From Larimichthys crocea (taxonomy: Eukaryota > Chordata > Actinopteri > Sciaenidae), in assembly GCF_000972845.2 (NCBI RefSeq), contig NW_020853550.1, positions 712,501 through 776,500 of the forward strand: a stretch of DNA of 64,000 nt, given 5' to 3'. Of the stretch, positions 12,301 through 24,562 are shown piece after piece; within the stretch, counting starts at the first letter, position 1, and every line of letters starts with the position of its first letter. The notes beneath the pieces were generated by a model. That model was given only the letters and a program-made list of their open reading frames with translations. It searched no databases and was not told where the DNA came from. The translations under genes and the position numbers were made by a program.

Positions 12301-15300
12301 GGTGGCTGTGGCTCGGAGGTAGAGTGGGTCGTCCACTAATCAGAAGACTGGCAGTTCAATCCCCTCCAGTCTGCGTGTCAAAGTGTCCTTGGGCAAGATA
12401 CTGAACCCCAAATTTCTCCCAAAGGCTGTGCCATCGGTGTATGAATATGTATGAATGGTTAGCTCTTAAAAACTGATGAGCACTTGGCACCTTGCATGGC
12501 AGCCAATGTCATCAGTGTATGAATGTGAATGGGTGAATGAGATATGTAGTGTAAAAGCACTTTGAGTGGTCAGAAGACTAGAAAGGCGCTATATAAGTAC
12601 AGTCCATTTACCATTTCCCATTTAATTGACTGAACCAGCATTTTGAGTCACCTACACCAACCAGTGCCACTCATGTTGCATCCAACTTGTATTGCATAAT
12701 AAGCAAAATGATATTGTTCAGAAATGGAACCACTGAACTATGACTGAAGCCACGAGTGTCCGAGTCAATGAAAAGAAAGAGCTGTCCGTATTTTAGTCAG
12801 ACAAGGCGTTCAAATTTCAGTAGACCAATCAAAGGTAGGCGAGTGGAAGACATTTTTATGACAGAGCGACAATCAAATAAATGTGGCAACATTTTGGATG
12901 AGGCGAACCAAAAAACATGTAAACGAAAAAAATTCATGGCAAAGCATGGTAATGGCTACATCTAACTTGCATTCACAGCTGTGGTAATATCATGTGCAGA
13001 TGGACAGTCATCTGGGCCAACTTTAACACAACTATCCATAGAAGGGTATTTACCATGGGTAGAGAGCATGAGGTGAACTGAAGCAACCCTTGCACAGGAT
13101 GTAGTAATCACACAGGTAGGGTACCTGATCAAATGGAGCCTAATTGTGATTGGCTGAATGCAGCACAACACCAAGACTCAACATCCACACTCAGAAGGCA
13201 TTCAAACTTTAGTCTAGTTTATATTTCTGCTGTCACACTGCGGTCTTTCTGGTACTGCCACAGCACTGGATGGATGGGCCATGCATTTATTATACTGTAT
13301 ATCCTGTTACATGTTTGTCCTGCAGCACAGAAGAATAATTCAGACTTTACTGAAAGTGTACACGAGGTGGTAGATCCAGAAATTCTGAAGTCTACTGACA
13401 GTATAAGCATGTTGACATGTTTAACTATGCGATCAGAAGGTAGCCTGCGATGAATTTAAACTTTCCTGGGTAGTTTTGGATACAATTGTCTCAGATTTCA
13501 ACATATACAATTTAGACAGGCCAGCGCAGCTCGCACTCATGGTGTGCCATACTGAGAGCATTCATGTCATTAACAGGGTTGTTATGATCACAGAGTTGGT
13601 GGTGTGATGATTAAAAAACAGTGTTTTGACAATGTAAAACCATAAACATTACATGGCAGTTTACCTGAATGATGCTGTTTGGCTCATATAAGGCGTCCAT
13701 ATTTGTTTGGTTGACTTGAAGTTAATTGAGGCAATATTTGACACACCTCAGGTGTTATTAGGTACTGTGCAGCTTTGTTTCACCCCGTTAGGTCAATGAT
13801 TTTACTTTCTTGCACAATCCCACAATGCTTTTTGTAAGCCACTGCTTAAAGAATATGACTGGGAGTTAACGGGTCTAACACCACATTCAGCTATACCCTA
13901 ATAACATCAGACAGATAAAGGGACGTGGATTAACCACAAACGGGGAATTACAAGAGATAACAAAATGCAAGTACAGTATGTAACACTACATCAACATAGC
14001 ATTTAAACAAAGCCATGAACACAAACTCACCACTGAAAAACTGTTCACACCATTTGAAAAGCTCCTCCACATGCTTTTCATGTAACCTTGGATTTGATGC
14101 TGAGGTTGTGTGAGGCTGCAGCTTGAAAACAGTTTTATTCACTCAGAAATACAACCATGCAACCATGTAGGAGTTATATTGTTGATATGGAAGAAACAAG
14201 GTCATTCAGGGAAAACATACCCATGGCCTGTCCCAAGAAGTGCTTTTCCTGTTTACACCAATATAGCAAGTTTGTCATTTTCTGACATGACATACGTTTA
14301 AATAATGTTAAAATACAACACTCAGCGAGTCAACTTACACATTGTGTACATTTTTAATTTACACAAATCTCTGTAGTTTAAAAAAAAAAAGGTACATCTA
14401 CATGTGGTCTATTCCACCAAAGTGACAGTTCATTTAAAACTGGGCACTGTTAGATGTATGCCAAATGTACCAGCGTATCTTCAAATACTGTCAAATAAAC
14501 ATGTTGATTAAGCAGTACATAAATCCTGTACCCTATATAACAGTTCATATTTAGTTGACATATTTTTGGTTCTGGGGTCTTCGAGCTGTATTAAATGATG
14601 TTAAATAATAAAAGTGTATAAGTATTCAGGCATGCTGAACTTAACAACAACATATTCATTTGTTTTCATGTTCGTCTCTTTCTACGACGAATATTATTCA
14701 ATTATTATGTTTCATAGGACTAATAGAATGGCCTGTATACGAGATGTACAAATAACATGTAAATGAAGATTTATTTTGAAATTAGACCGGAAATGCAGTT
14801 GCTGTCATTAGCTTGTGAACAGCAGCTAGCAGGGCATGCTAACAGAAACACCTTTAACTAACATGGCGTCACCTGACGTGAGCGAGCTCACGGCTAATTG
14901 TCCCGTTAGCCAGCTGATGGAGGGAGCGGTGTGACCCGGGAAACATACCTGCCCTGTGCAGCCTTATCTCTGGTTTGTAGACCAGATCCAGCAGCCGCTG
15001 CAGCCGCTGGTTCTCCAGTCTGGTCCGGTACACCTCCTCCTGGTAGTCTATTACCGTCTTCTCAACGAAGCCGTAGATGTCCACCGCCGCCGCGGTCAGT
15101 CTCTCCGTCAGGAAGACGTTGAATGACTGAAGCGTGCTGTTTGCCATTTGTCAGCCTGACCGTCAGCTCCGTGTGTACGCTGTGTGCACGCTGTGCCGTG
15201 CAGTGTGGCAGCCTTTAACAAGAACACACTATCTACCAAGGGTCACACCACCCCCTACTGTAATGGACTGTGTATAACACTGTGCTGCTCACAATACTTG

Positions 15301-18300
15301 AATACAGAAGATAAGGACTGTATTACACACTGAATTCACTCGTTATATAAAGCCTGACATCATTAATGTTGTAAGACACCTTTCTATTACAATCAATTAA
15401 CTGTGTGCATATGCACTCATCCAGGTCCCTTTTAAAAGGATTAAAAATGAATCTATACAAATATTAAAAGTGAAATAAAAATATTTCAATTAACACAAAA
15501 GCAATGTCAGATGACTTAAGATCTTTTCTTTTGTTCTCACATTTTTAGACATACATATACACAGGCTGAGACTATAACACTGCTATTCTAACGTGTTTGA
15601 AAGCTCATTTTAGAGGACACTTAATCTTTCTCTGCAGCTGTTGGTGAAGAATCTACAGTTTGAGGATGGGAAGATGATTGCAGCAGCACAGTACTTCAGC
15701 TCAGGGAGCAGTGCTGCTGTGGAGCTCACAGAGGAGGAGAAGACCTTTGCTGAACAGATGAGGGTAGGGCCCCCTCTCCTACTAATTGTTTGGGAAGTAA
15801 AAAAAAAAAATGAAAAAAGAAGTTGCCAACAAGCTGTATTTGACTGTAAGAAAATGCTCCATGCTGACCATTGACAATGTTTTCCTCGCAGGCAGTGTGG
15901 CAGAGTATTCTCAGTAATGTCACTCAGATCGAAGACTCCACGGATTTCTTCAAGTCTGGTGCTGCTTCCATGGATGTGGTCAGGTAATAAAAAAAGATGA
16001 AAGATCTGGCACACTGTAGTTATTTAACTCAGTTCTGTTATCTACAAGTTTGTGGGCAGCTTGTTTGAAACAATACCACTTCTATGTTATAGAGACTACT
16101 AACTGGCCACATTTATTCAGGGTCATTATATCAAGAAATCCCAGTTAATGAACTTTCTTTCTTCTCTGTCTTTAATACACCTCCGACGCCTTCCCCGTCC
16201 TCCTGTTACTGTATTCAGGCTTGTGGAGGAGGTGAAGCTTCGGGCCAGTACCTGCCAGCTGCAGAACGAGGACGTCTACATGAACACCACTTTCCAGGAT
16301 TTCATCCAGATGTGCGTCAGGAAGCTCCGAGGGGAGGACGATGAGGAGGAACTGGTGGTTGACTATGTAAGTATAGTTATTACTGACTGGTAGTTGTTAG
16401 TAACTGGCCCAGAGAAGATAACATGTTGACTGTTTTGTTTTGTTTCATTTTTCAGGTGGAGAAGAACGTCAACAACATGACCATAAAGATGCCTCATCAG
16501 CTGTTCATCAATGGAGAGTTTATCGATGCAGAAGGAGGAAAGACGTACAAGACCATCAACCCCACTGACGGCACGGTGAGGACCAAAAGAGGTGGAGAAT
16601 GAAAACTAAATGAACGCTGCTATAATATTAGTTTTATAGAATGAGTTCTACATAGAGCACATCATCCCATGGACACACATTAAAGACCATCATCAAATAC
16701 CATTTACTTCTGGCCAGTTGCGGCTGACAGGTTGGTAGGTTACAGGTCTTAAAAGGTGTTACATAGATTAGATATCAGCACATATTAGAATCACTGTCAG
16801 TCAGTCACAATATCAGGCAGGAATACGTGACTTTGTCAAGATTTTAATTGTAAAAGACAGAAGTCTCCATCAGCAAACCTACCAAACGGATCAGAATTTT
16901 CCTGCCTCTGGTTGGAGTACAGCTCTTCTCTCTGCTGGATTTGTGATGTCCTGTATCTGTCCGTCCTGCAAGGCTATCTGTGACGTGTCTCTGGCCCAGA
17001 TAAGTGATGTGGACAAAGCAGTGGCTGCTGCTAAGGAGGCCTTTGAAGAGGGAGAGTGGGGCAAAATGAACCCCAGAGACAGAGGCAGACTCATCTACAA
17101 GTCAGTACATTTGTTCTTCCTAAACTCTGCAGCTTTAAAGGTCCAGTGTGTCAGATTTAGGGGCTCTATGTACAGATCATAGTAAACATGGAGTATAATA
17201 TGCACAACCCTGTTTTCATTCCCTGAAAATAAAAAAAAATAATGTTTTTGCTACAGGTGTTCATTAACATAGTGTGTGCTGCACTGATTTTCAGTGCTTT
17301 ATTTTGGAATACATTATCACTCTAATCAATTAAAGTAAAATTACTATTATCTCTGCATATATATTCACAATTTAAAATGTGTGTTTTGGTCATTCTGTGC
17401 TGAATACAAAAAATGAAAGATTAAAATCTCCAAGCTGCCACATTTTCAAGCATCATCCATCCCTGTGTCTCTTCTGCTTTCCCACCCTCAGGTTGGCTGA
17501 CCTGATGGAGGAGCACCAGGAGGAGCTGGCCACCATCGAAACCATCGACTCTGGAGCTGTTTACACTCTAGCGCTCAAGACTCATGTGGGCATGTCCATC
17601 CAGACCTTCCGCTACTTCGCTGGCTGGTGTGACAAGATCCAAGTAAGACACGCCGCTGAAGAAAGAATATGACAGATGAAACTTTGATGAACTCTACCAG
17701 CAAATGATAGTCGTTTATGGCTAACCACCAATGTGGATAAAAAACATGGGAATAAATGATGTCCTCCATGTACAGGGCAGCACCATCCCCATCAACCAGG
17801 CCAGGCCCAATCGTAACCTCACCTTCACCAAGAAGGAACCAATAGGGTGAGAGATGGATGAGTACATTTACATGTCTGTACGATTAAACACAAACACATG
17901 CTGAGCAGGTAGAACGTGATTACTAAGCCTGGAGGGGATCATGGGGTTTGTTATTTATGATTATACATATACCAGATATAACAACTCAATAATACATATT
18001 AATCACTCTTCTCAGAGTGTGCGCAATCGTGATTCCCTGGAACTACCCTCTAATGATGCTGGCCTGGAAGACAGCAGCCTGCCTAGCAGCTGGAAACACA
18101 GTCGTCCTCAAACCTGCTCAGGTGAGTCTCCACACTGACAGACTGGCTCTGTCCACACAAGACTAAACGCAAATGGCTGTGCAGTCTCCAATACTGCTGA
18201 GTGGCTGAAAATGGATGCTGTTATTGCTCACAATAGCCACGTTTCCATACATTTACTTTGATGCACATCTTGCTGAATCACAATAGAGTGTGATGTAAAC

Positions 18301-21300
18301 TGCAGAATTCTTTCAAAAAAGTTTTAATGCTCACGTAAAGTGGAATTTGACTTTTTCCAAAATAAGTGAATGTGCTTAATGTGAGATAGAAATACAGTTT
18401 TTAATAATTCTGATGTAGCAAACATTTAAGTCACGTGACTGATCAACTGTTTCCTCATGGCTCTCATGGCTCTATAATGGCTTCCACATTGCTCTTTTAA
18501 TTACATCATCTTTTTGGTGCTCTCTTCTTCTGGTTTTCTGACTGAGAAACTACTGCTTATCTCATGAACTAACTCCAAATATACACGTAACGGTAGTGAT
18601 GGGTTCACATTTTCTTTCTTTCTTTCTTTCTTTCTATCTATCTTTCTTTCTTTCTGCAGATTTACTTGAAATTCAGTTCAAACACATTTATTTGGATGTA
18701 AACACTGCTAACAAACTGATGTTAGCATGTTACTCTGATGATCTCCAGCTTAGCATCGTAGCATGCCAGACATCCCAAGTCTCCCGGAAGTTCCGGGAGT
18801 CTCCCTGATATTAACAGTGGCTCCCTGATGCCCGCGAGCTAGGTAAAACATCCCGGATTTTGGATTATGCGAGAGAGATTTAAAAAAAAATGCGAGTGCG
18901 AGCATAAAGAAAAGATAGTACCTCACGCATCATGCTCGGATTACTTTCAGTTACATTGCGCAGGCATAGGCGAGAGGAGGGGAGGGGGGTGAGCGCGTGA
19001 GACTGAGATACAATGAGCTACATGAAGCACCCGTGCATGCATTCAAGCGAAAACTCTGTTCAGCGTGTTCTCGTGTTCAGGGCGACTGGTTGCGAGAGAG
19101 AGCGCGCCGATTGGTTTGGTCAGCAAAATACACCAATAAGCTTTCGTTGTGGGAGGGACTTCGATGTACTCTCTCCGACTTATTATTTATCACCACAGGT
19201 TTAAAAATTCTGTGTTCACTCCTTCAATCAATGCAGCTCGCGAAATGGCAGAGGGCGAATCCTCCAGTATGAAAAAAAAATACAAAACTCATTTTACAGC
19301 AGAGTATACGAAAGTATATCCTTGTCTTGTTAAAGTGAGGAATGATGACACCATGGCAAGGTGCATTGTGTGCAACAGTGATTTCAGCATTTCCCACGGC
19401 GGACTTAATGATTGCAAACGACATGTCGAGGTATGCCAAGTTAATCACGCCCCCTAAAAATGCACTAAAAATAATGTGCCATGGCAATCCACACATTTAT
19501 ACTCCCAACCATAAATGTGAAGTCATCAGGATTTGTCGTCTGGTAACCATGAATGTCTAAACCAAACTTTGTGCCAATCCATCTGGTAGATATTTCAGAG
19601 GAAGAATGAACATTCTTACCTGCTGATGGTGCTAGGTAAAGTCTCCAGATTCATCCTGTAACAGGAACATTCGTACAAAATTTCATGTCAGTCCATCTAA
19701 CAGTTGTTGAGCAGTGCAGTGAACTGCTGAACTATAGGCCTGCTTCTAGCATTTGTAAAAACAAGTCCTGTGCTTCCAGGTGACTCCACTGACAGCACTG
19801 AAGTTTGCTGAGTTGGCAGCAAGGGCAGGACTGCCCAAAGGAGTGGTTAATATTCTACCTGGATCAGGTATGAAGAAGAGGAAGGACTCTATCATTCTGA
19901 GGTTATCTGACAAAGCTTTGTGAGTTGTTATTAAACTCATCCTTTCCCTCTAGGTGCTCTGGTGGGTCAGAGAATGTCTGACCACCCTGACGTCCGTAAA
20001 CTGGGCTTCACAGGTTCCACTGAAATCGGTAAACACATCATGAAGAGGTGAGAGGTGGAGCACCTGTTTTCAACTCTATCGAAACAAACTGTAACATTGC
20101 TGCTCACCTTTGTGTGCCTGTGTTCTCCTCCATCTAAAGCTGTGCAGTCAGTAACGTAAAGAAAGTCTCTCTGGAGCTCGGAGGAAAATCTCCTCTCATC
20201 ATCTTCGGCGACTGTGACATGGACAAGGCTGTGCGCATGGTTAGTTCATTGACAGGAGCTTGTTCTTTGGTCATTTTGGACCATGATGAAATGATTTGTG
20301 GAGACAAAATCATTGTGTTATCTGTGTGTTTCAGGGCATGAGCTCAGTGTTCTTCAACAAGGGAGAGAACTGCATCGCAGCTGGCAGACTGTTTGTTGAA
20401 GACACCATTCATGACCAGTTTGTAAAAAAAGTGGTACATGTCTTTTTTAACCTCACACTGCTGATGCTTCTCAGTTCAGACTCTGTTCTCTGAAGAGCAA
20501 AAAAGCTGCTTAGAAGCATTTTATGTATTTCTGATCTGAACCTCTCAGGTTGAGGAGGTAAAGAAGATGAAGATCGGTGATCCACTGGACCGCTCCACAG
20601 ACCACGGCCCTCAGAACCACAAAGCCCACCTGGACAAACTGGTGGAGTATTGTCAGACTGGCGTCAAGGAGGGAGCCACTCTGGTCTGTGGTGGCAAACA
20701 GGTGCAGCGACCAGGTGAGGCAACGATATCTGCACTGAAGCTTGGTGGTATAGCGAGTTGCAGATTTTAACCAATCTGTGTGGTTCTGATATGACGTATG
20801 ATGGTATGTTGGTTGACTTCTTATATTTCCGCCTCCAGGCTTTTTCTTTGAACCCACGATGTTCACTGACGTGCAAGACCACATGTACATCGCTATAGAG
20901 GAGTCATTCGGCCCGGTCATGATCATTTCCAAGTTCAAGAGCGGGTAAGGTGAACTGACTAGTATACCCTTTTTTTGCTACGTTGACCACAGCTCACACG
21001 GTTGCTTCTCCTGCCCTCTGTCTCTGTCTCTCAGCGAGGTTGACGATGTCCTGAGAAGAGCCAACGCGACAGAGTACGGCCTGGCATCAGGCGTTTTCAC
21101 ACGGGACATCAGCAAAGCTCTGTACGTGAGCGAACGGCTCAACGCTGGCACCGTTTTTGTCAACACCTACAACAAGACTGACGTGGCCTCACCCTTCGGA
21201 GGCTTCAAGCAGTCTGGCTTCGGCAAAGACCTGGGTAAGACAAACTGCTGCTGTCCCTGTGTGGCTGTTCTTTGTTCTTTTAGGGTTATGGTTAGCATTA

Positions 21301-22023
21301 AATTAAGAAAATTAAGAAAACCTTTATTATTAAGAAAATAAAGGTTTCAGTCAGAGTTGCTGTCAACCTTGGAGTCGTTAAACATTTTGGTAAGATTTTT
21401 TTCATGTGAGGAGTTTGATACCACTCTGTCTGAATGCTAATTATGTAGCCAGAGTCGTCTGCTGATTAGCCAAGCATAAAGACTGGTAACAAAGCCTGCT
21501 GCCAGCACCTCCAATGCTGAAGTCAGACCACATGATAGTTTTGTCTGTTAAGATTGTGTCAAATTAAGTGAATGTAGAGTCATAAAGCGTTGCCATGACA
21601 AACTTGCCATCTTTAGTGGGGCCGAATTTCAGGATCAACATTGTTTACAGTGACATCCTTATTGATCTAGTTTGTTCCAACTTCAACACACTTGCGGTTT
21701 CAAACCTGACTACAAACCTGACTACTTTCAGTGCGACCCACTTTTTTCTAGAGTATAGTCTAGTCTAGTAGAGTCTGTTTAACAAAGTAACATTATCTTG
21801 AGTTACTTTCATCTCAAACTTGTCATTTAAACTACTGCTGTTGAAGTCAACAATCATCAGCTCATGTGATCTGTCTTTTTTTTCCTGCTGCAGAATCTGG
21901 ACAAAGTCCTCTAGTCTGTGTTGATTAACATTCATACTGACTGTCAGTGTCTCTGTCACTCCAACAGGACAAGACGCTCTCAACGAATACCTGAAGACGA
22001 AGGCCGTGACCATCGAGTACTAG
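3155..22023 (+). CDS. aldh1l1: Cytosolic 10-formyltetrahydrofolate dehydrogenase (ALDH1L1), 22 coding exons
   Basis: Converts 10-formyl-THF, NADP+ and water to THF, CO2 and NADPH in cytosolic folate metabolism. The ATG is at 3175. Coding exons: 3175-3301, 3762-3996, 4081-4246, 5029-5130, 6075-6164, 6666-6803, 15638-15763, 15892-15983, 16219-16366, 16456-16575, 16973-17100, 17492-17642, 17776-17846, 18016-18121, 19780-19867, 19954-20047, 20140-20239, 20335-20433, 20549-20714, 20839-20944, 21035-21234, 21968-22023. All introns are GT-AG and the exons total 2709 nt, giving 902 aa, the same as human ALDH1L1. Seen in sequence: the N-terminal formyl-hydrolase domain with His106 (in [11 protein letters not shown]) and Asp142; a carrier domain with the phosphopantetheine Ser354 (FKSGAASMD); and the C-terminal aldehyde dehydrogenase domain with Glu673 (LELGGKS) and Cys707 (GENCIAAGR). 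It starts directly at MKIAVIGQS with no mitochondrial leader, which favours ALDH1L1 over the mitochondrial paralogue ALDH1L2. Intron 7 (6804-15637) hosts an antisense zinc-finger gene. Confidence 0.97.
4393..4860 (-). repeat. Dispersed repeat copy 2, with empty MITE site
   Basis: Reverse-complement match to 371-1145, lying in aldh1l1 intron 4. It lacks the 373 bp MITE and keeps a single TTAA at 4749-4752. It therefore preserves the pre-insertion state of the family. Confidence 0.8.
6257..6297. repeat. (AAT)n microsatellite
   Basis: About a dozen uninterrupted TAA units in aldh1l1 intron 6. Confidence 0.9.
7780..8220. repeat. Fish dispersed repeat with (GCTAA)n expansion
   Basis: In aldh1l1 intron 7. 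The text from AGTTTGGCATATTGGACTTG through CCAGTTAGCCTAGCTTAGCA resembles a repeat common in teleost genomes (family recognition from memory). It runs into a pure pentanucleotide tract, AGCTA/GCTAA, about 12 units at 8106-8164. The expansion appears to have grown from the GCTTAGC-type core of the repeat. Confidence 0.6.
8484..15147 (-). CDS. C2H2 zinc-finger protein, two exons, nested in aldh1l1 intron 7
   Basis: Exon 1 (15147-14949) starts with ATG and encodes [17 protein letters not shown]..., an N-terminal module rich in leucine and charged residues, probably coiled-coil. This type of leader is common in teleost zinc-finger genes. Its donor is followed by GTATGT. Exon 2 (9268-8484) follows an acceptor ending TTTGCAG and joins in phase, giving 984 nt and 327 aa. 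After an acidic Glu/Pro-rich linker (about residues 75-150) come five C2H2 fingers: CHIC..HLKTH, CHIC..HMRVH, CPFC..HIRTH, CHIC..HVLAKH and CADC..HMRKVH, with TGERP/TGEKP linkers between fingers 2-3 and 3-4. Probably a nuclear DNA-binding factor; target unknown. The gene lies wholly inside an intron of aldh1l1 on the opposite strand. No orthologue name can be given. Confidence 0.85.
11420..11975 (-). pseudogene. Decayed C2H2 zinc-finger exon (paralogue of exon 2 of the nested gene)
   Basis: Reading down the minus strand, an acceptor-like TTACAG precedes a Gln/Glu-rich linker segment ([16 protein letters not shown]...) that reaches a stop. Further down come broken fingers: [33 protein letters not shown]. 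Several Cys/His ligands are missing and the frame is interrupted by stops. It lies in the intron of the intact zinc-finger gene in the same orientation. That fits a local duplicate of the finger exon that has decayed. Confidence 0.65.
12297..12622 (+). repeat. SINE-like repeat, fish 'GGCTGTGGCTC...' family
   Basis: Begins GGTGGCTGTGGCTCGGAGGTAG (A/B-box-like tRNA-derived head). It continues through AAGTGTCCTTGGGCAAGATA and CACCTTGCATGGCAGCC, and ends GCGCTATATAAGTACAGTCC. This architecture matches a very common teleost SINE-type element recognised from memory. A partial relative is at 54714-54830. Lies in aldh1l1 intron 7. Confidence 0.7.
17139..17250 (+). mobile_element. Partial TTAA MITE
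   Basis: The left end AGGTCCAGTGTGTCAGATTT follows TTAA (17135-17138), matching the complete MITE at 491-863. The right end was not found. In aldh1l1 intron 12. Confidence 0.65.
18611..18657. repeat. (TTTC)n microsatellite
   Basis: Tandem CTTT units with one CTAT interruption, in aldh1l1 intron 15. Confidence 0.9.
18760..19457 (+). mobile_element. hAT-type element fragment with BED-like finger ORF
   Basis: In aldh1l1 intron 15. An ATG at 19245 opens a frame to 19457 (70 aa) that starts [17 protein letters not shown]. It carries a BED-like zinc-finger pattern with CIVC, then [12 protein letters not shown]. Such N-terminal fingers are typical of hAT-superfamily transposases and their domesticated relatives. 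Upstream, 18766-18815 has a self-complementary stretch around CTCCCGGAAGTTCCGGGAG. No downstream transposase core is present, so this is a truncated copy. Family assignment is inference. Confidence 0.55.
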
Positions 22024-24249
22024 GTCAAATCACAGGAGAAAGAAGCAGCGGCAGAGGCGGGGACATGTGCGTGGACACTGACGAGATGAGAGACAATGAG
22101 GGACAGGGTCACATGATACACTGGATGGGGGAGTATTGTCATCTCAGCGAAATCAACTTAGACCTGTTGTCATGTCACGAGAGTTGTTCTCTCATTAGCG
22201 ACTAATGATGATGCTAATTGATCATTAACATGTTAAATGTGTCTAACACATGAATGTTCACATCTCTGAGCCATGTTGTAGTAATATCATCCTAAACTAT
22301 GCAAATGAAGTCTGTTTCTAGGTAGCCCAAACTGTTTTATAATCAATGTGATTGATTTTAAGATTGTATTAATTAATAATGTTAATGTGACATACAGCCT
22401 TTAGAGATGTAACATTTCTAACAAGTTTTGGTTATCAATGAAAACTGCTGAGCTTCCCACTGCTGTGGTCCTCTCCTCCTGGTGTGTTTGTACATCTTTG
22501 ATTTGCTTTGGGATACAGATGAACTCAGATAGACCCAGGGCTTTGGGGAGCTGCCATGTCATTCATCTTTCTATAGCTGCTCTCGATCTCGATCTTTGGT
22601 GTAGCTGTAAAAAGTGGACTTTTAGAGTCACAGAGCTGATATACACTGTACAGTTCCAGAAACAAAGGAATGAAAAGGAAAGAATGGTGTGAAAATGCAT
22701 TAGAAATTGGGAGAAATACAAAAGAGGAAGAAAATGGGAAGCTTTCCCCTGAGGGCAAGAAATGACCCTCCGTACTCTGGCTGTGATTGGCTCGCACTCG
22801 CTGCTAGCATGACCCTAGACCATATTTATAGATGTGCCAATATGAAGTGTTACTTCATGTACTGGTTGGTACTGAGGTAACACTTCATAAATTCTATTTT
22901 TTCACCATCTTGCTCTGCAATATGTTTGTTTCCATTTCTTCCTTAAAGGAACAGTGTGACAGATTTAGTGACATCTACCGGTGAAGTCACCTAAATGTCC
23001 AATGTCAGTATGAATGAAAGACAGAAAGAATGGACAGCGTATGCATGACGTCACCTACAGATTTCTGCAGAGCTGATTTGAAGCTCAGAATGTTTGTTTC
23101 TGGACGGAGCCATGTTGGCGGTGCTGCTTCTTCCGCCTCCTGGCTAATCTAAAAATCTTCAAAGATGTGGATCATCCGCAGACCTGAGGCGGACTTAAAG
23201 ACGCCTGGATGCCAAAACAAACCATCTGTAACGGTTCCTACCTGTCAATTAAAGCAGCTTGACTGTTTATTATGCTCAAATTTAAACCTCAATATATTTT
23301 AAACAGGCGTGTTGTATATAAATTCACCCTCAGTACAGTTGTCATGAACAGGGAAATTAGCTATAGAGACCAAAACAGTTTTTTGTACCAGGCTGTAAAC
23401 ATGTTTATTTCTGCTGTGAAGTTGGACATTTGAACATGGGGACTTATGGAGATGGACTCACTTCTGGAGCCAGCCTCCAGTGGACGTTTGAGGAACTGCA
23501 GTTTCTGGCACTTTGCGTTGGCTTCACTTCACATCCACAGAGGTTGCTGCTTGGTCCGTATCTTCCTCCATATTGCACACGTGCAACTCACAGAGATGAG
23601 AAGGAAGCAAGATGGTTGACTCATTCCATCACTTCCATCATCAGCTCTGGAAGAAAAGGTCTTCTTAAAACGTCCACATGGTGACACTTTATTTCCACCT
23701 ACAAATAGTTTGTAAATTAAAACATTGCTTCATCTCTAGATGTTGGTAGACTGTATATAATCTATGTAATCTGAGTATATGTAAATATTCATAAACACAC
23801 CTAACCAAGATGTTTCTGTGCCTAAACCAACCAAAGCTTAACCACAGTGGTGTAATATCTTAGTTTTATTTGTGTTGTGTTGAGTATAAGATGCTGACAT
23901 CTGACATATATCCAGTAGTTCTGTGTTGATTAGGGACAAACCTGGGTTAACTTGGTACAATCACAGTGAAATATACAATTTGTTCAAGTAAAAATAGATT
24001 TATAAAAACAGAAATACATGACAGGAAATGGAATAGTAATAAGTGAAAGAGTCACTTCTTATAAAGTGAACAGGTGGAGCAGTGCACTCTGCTGGACGGC
24101 AGACGCATCGTTCATCACGCCGACATGTTTTTATAGAAGAAGGGATCAGATTGAGCTTTTCAGCCCCCACTCATGATGAACCCACCACCACCGTGTTTCG
24201 CGTGAACAGCCCACTCGCCCGTTTTCATTGGCGCCTCCTGTACGCGGGG
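22024..24249. other. aldh1l1 3' region and intergenic sequence
   Basis: Contains the aldh1l1 3' UTR (no confident poly(A) signal picked) and a partial TTAA MITE starting near 22947. No coding exon seen. Confidence 0.5.
22947..23420 (+). mobile_element. TTAA MITE relative, partial
   Basis: TTAA at 22943-22946 is followed by AGGAACAGTGTGACAGATTT, a diverged form of the left end at 491. The right boundary is uncertain. Confidence 0.5.
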
Positions 24250-24506
24250 ATGGGCACAATTCTGCAGGAGCGAGTGGCACAACAATGCCTGGAGAGGACC
24301 TCCATCAGGGACAGGGAAAAGAAGAAGAAGGCGTCGTGGAGCAACAACAGGCCGAATGTGTCCAGGTAAGAGCGGGAACAGCGCGGGCTCAGAAATGGAG
24401 ATGAACCGCCCCACGAATGAACAGCCGCAAAACTGGAGATGCGCTTTATTTCTATCCGCACATATGTGCATTTACTAAACAGAGCCGTCATGTCGGCACA
24501 TATGTC

Positions 24507-24562
<56 letters not shown>

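Noticed and set aside
13948..14142. Minus-strand frame with [16 protein letters not shown] and a GTGAGT donor, considered as an extra exon of the zinc-finger gene
   Set aside because: Exon 1 joins the finger exon in phase without it and no family similarity was seen.
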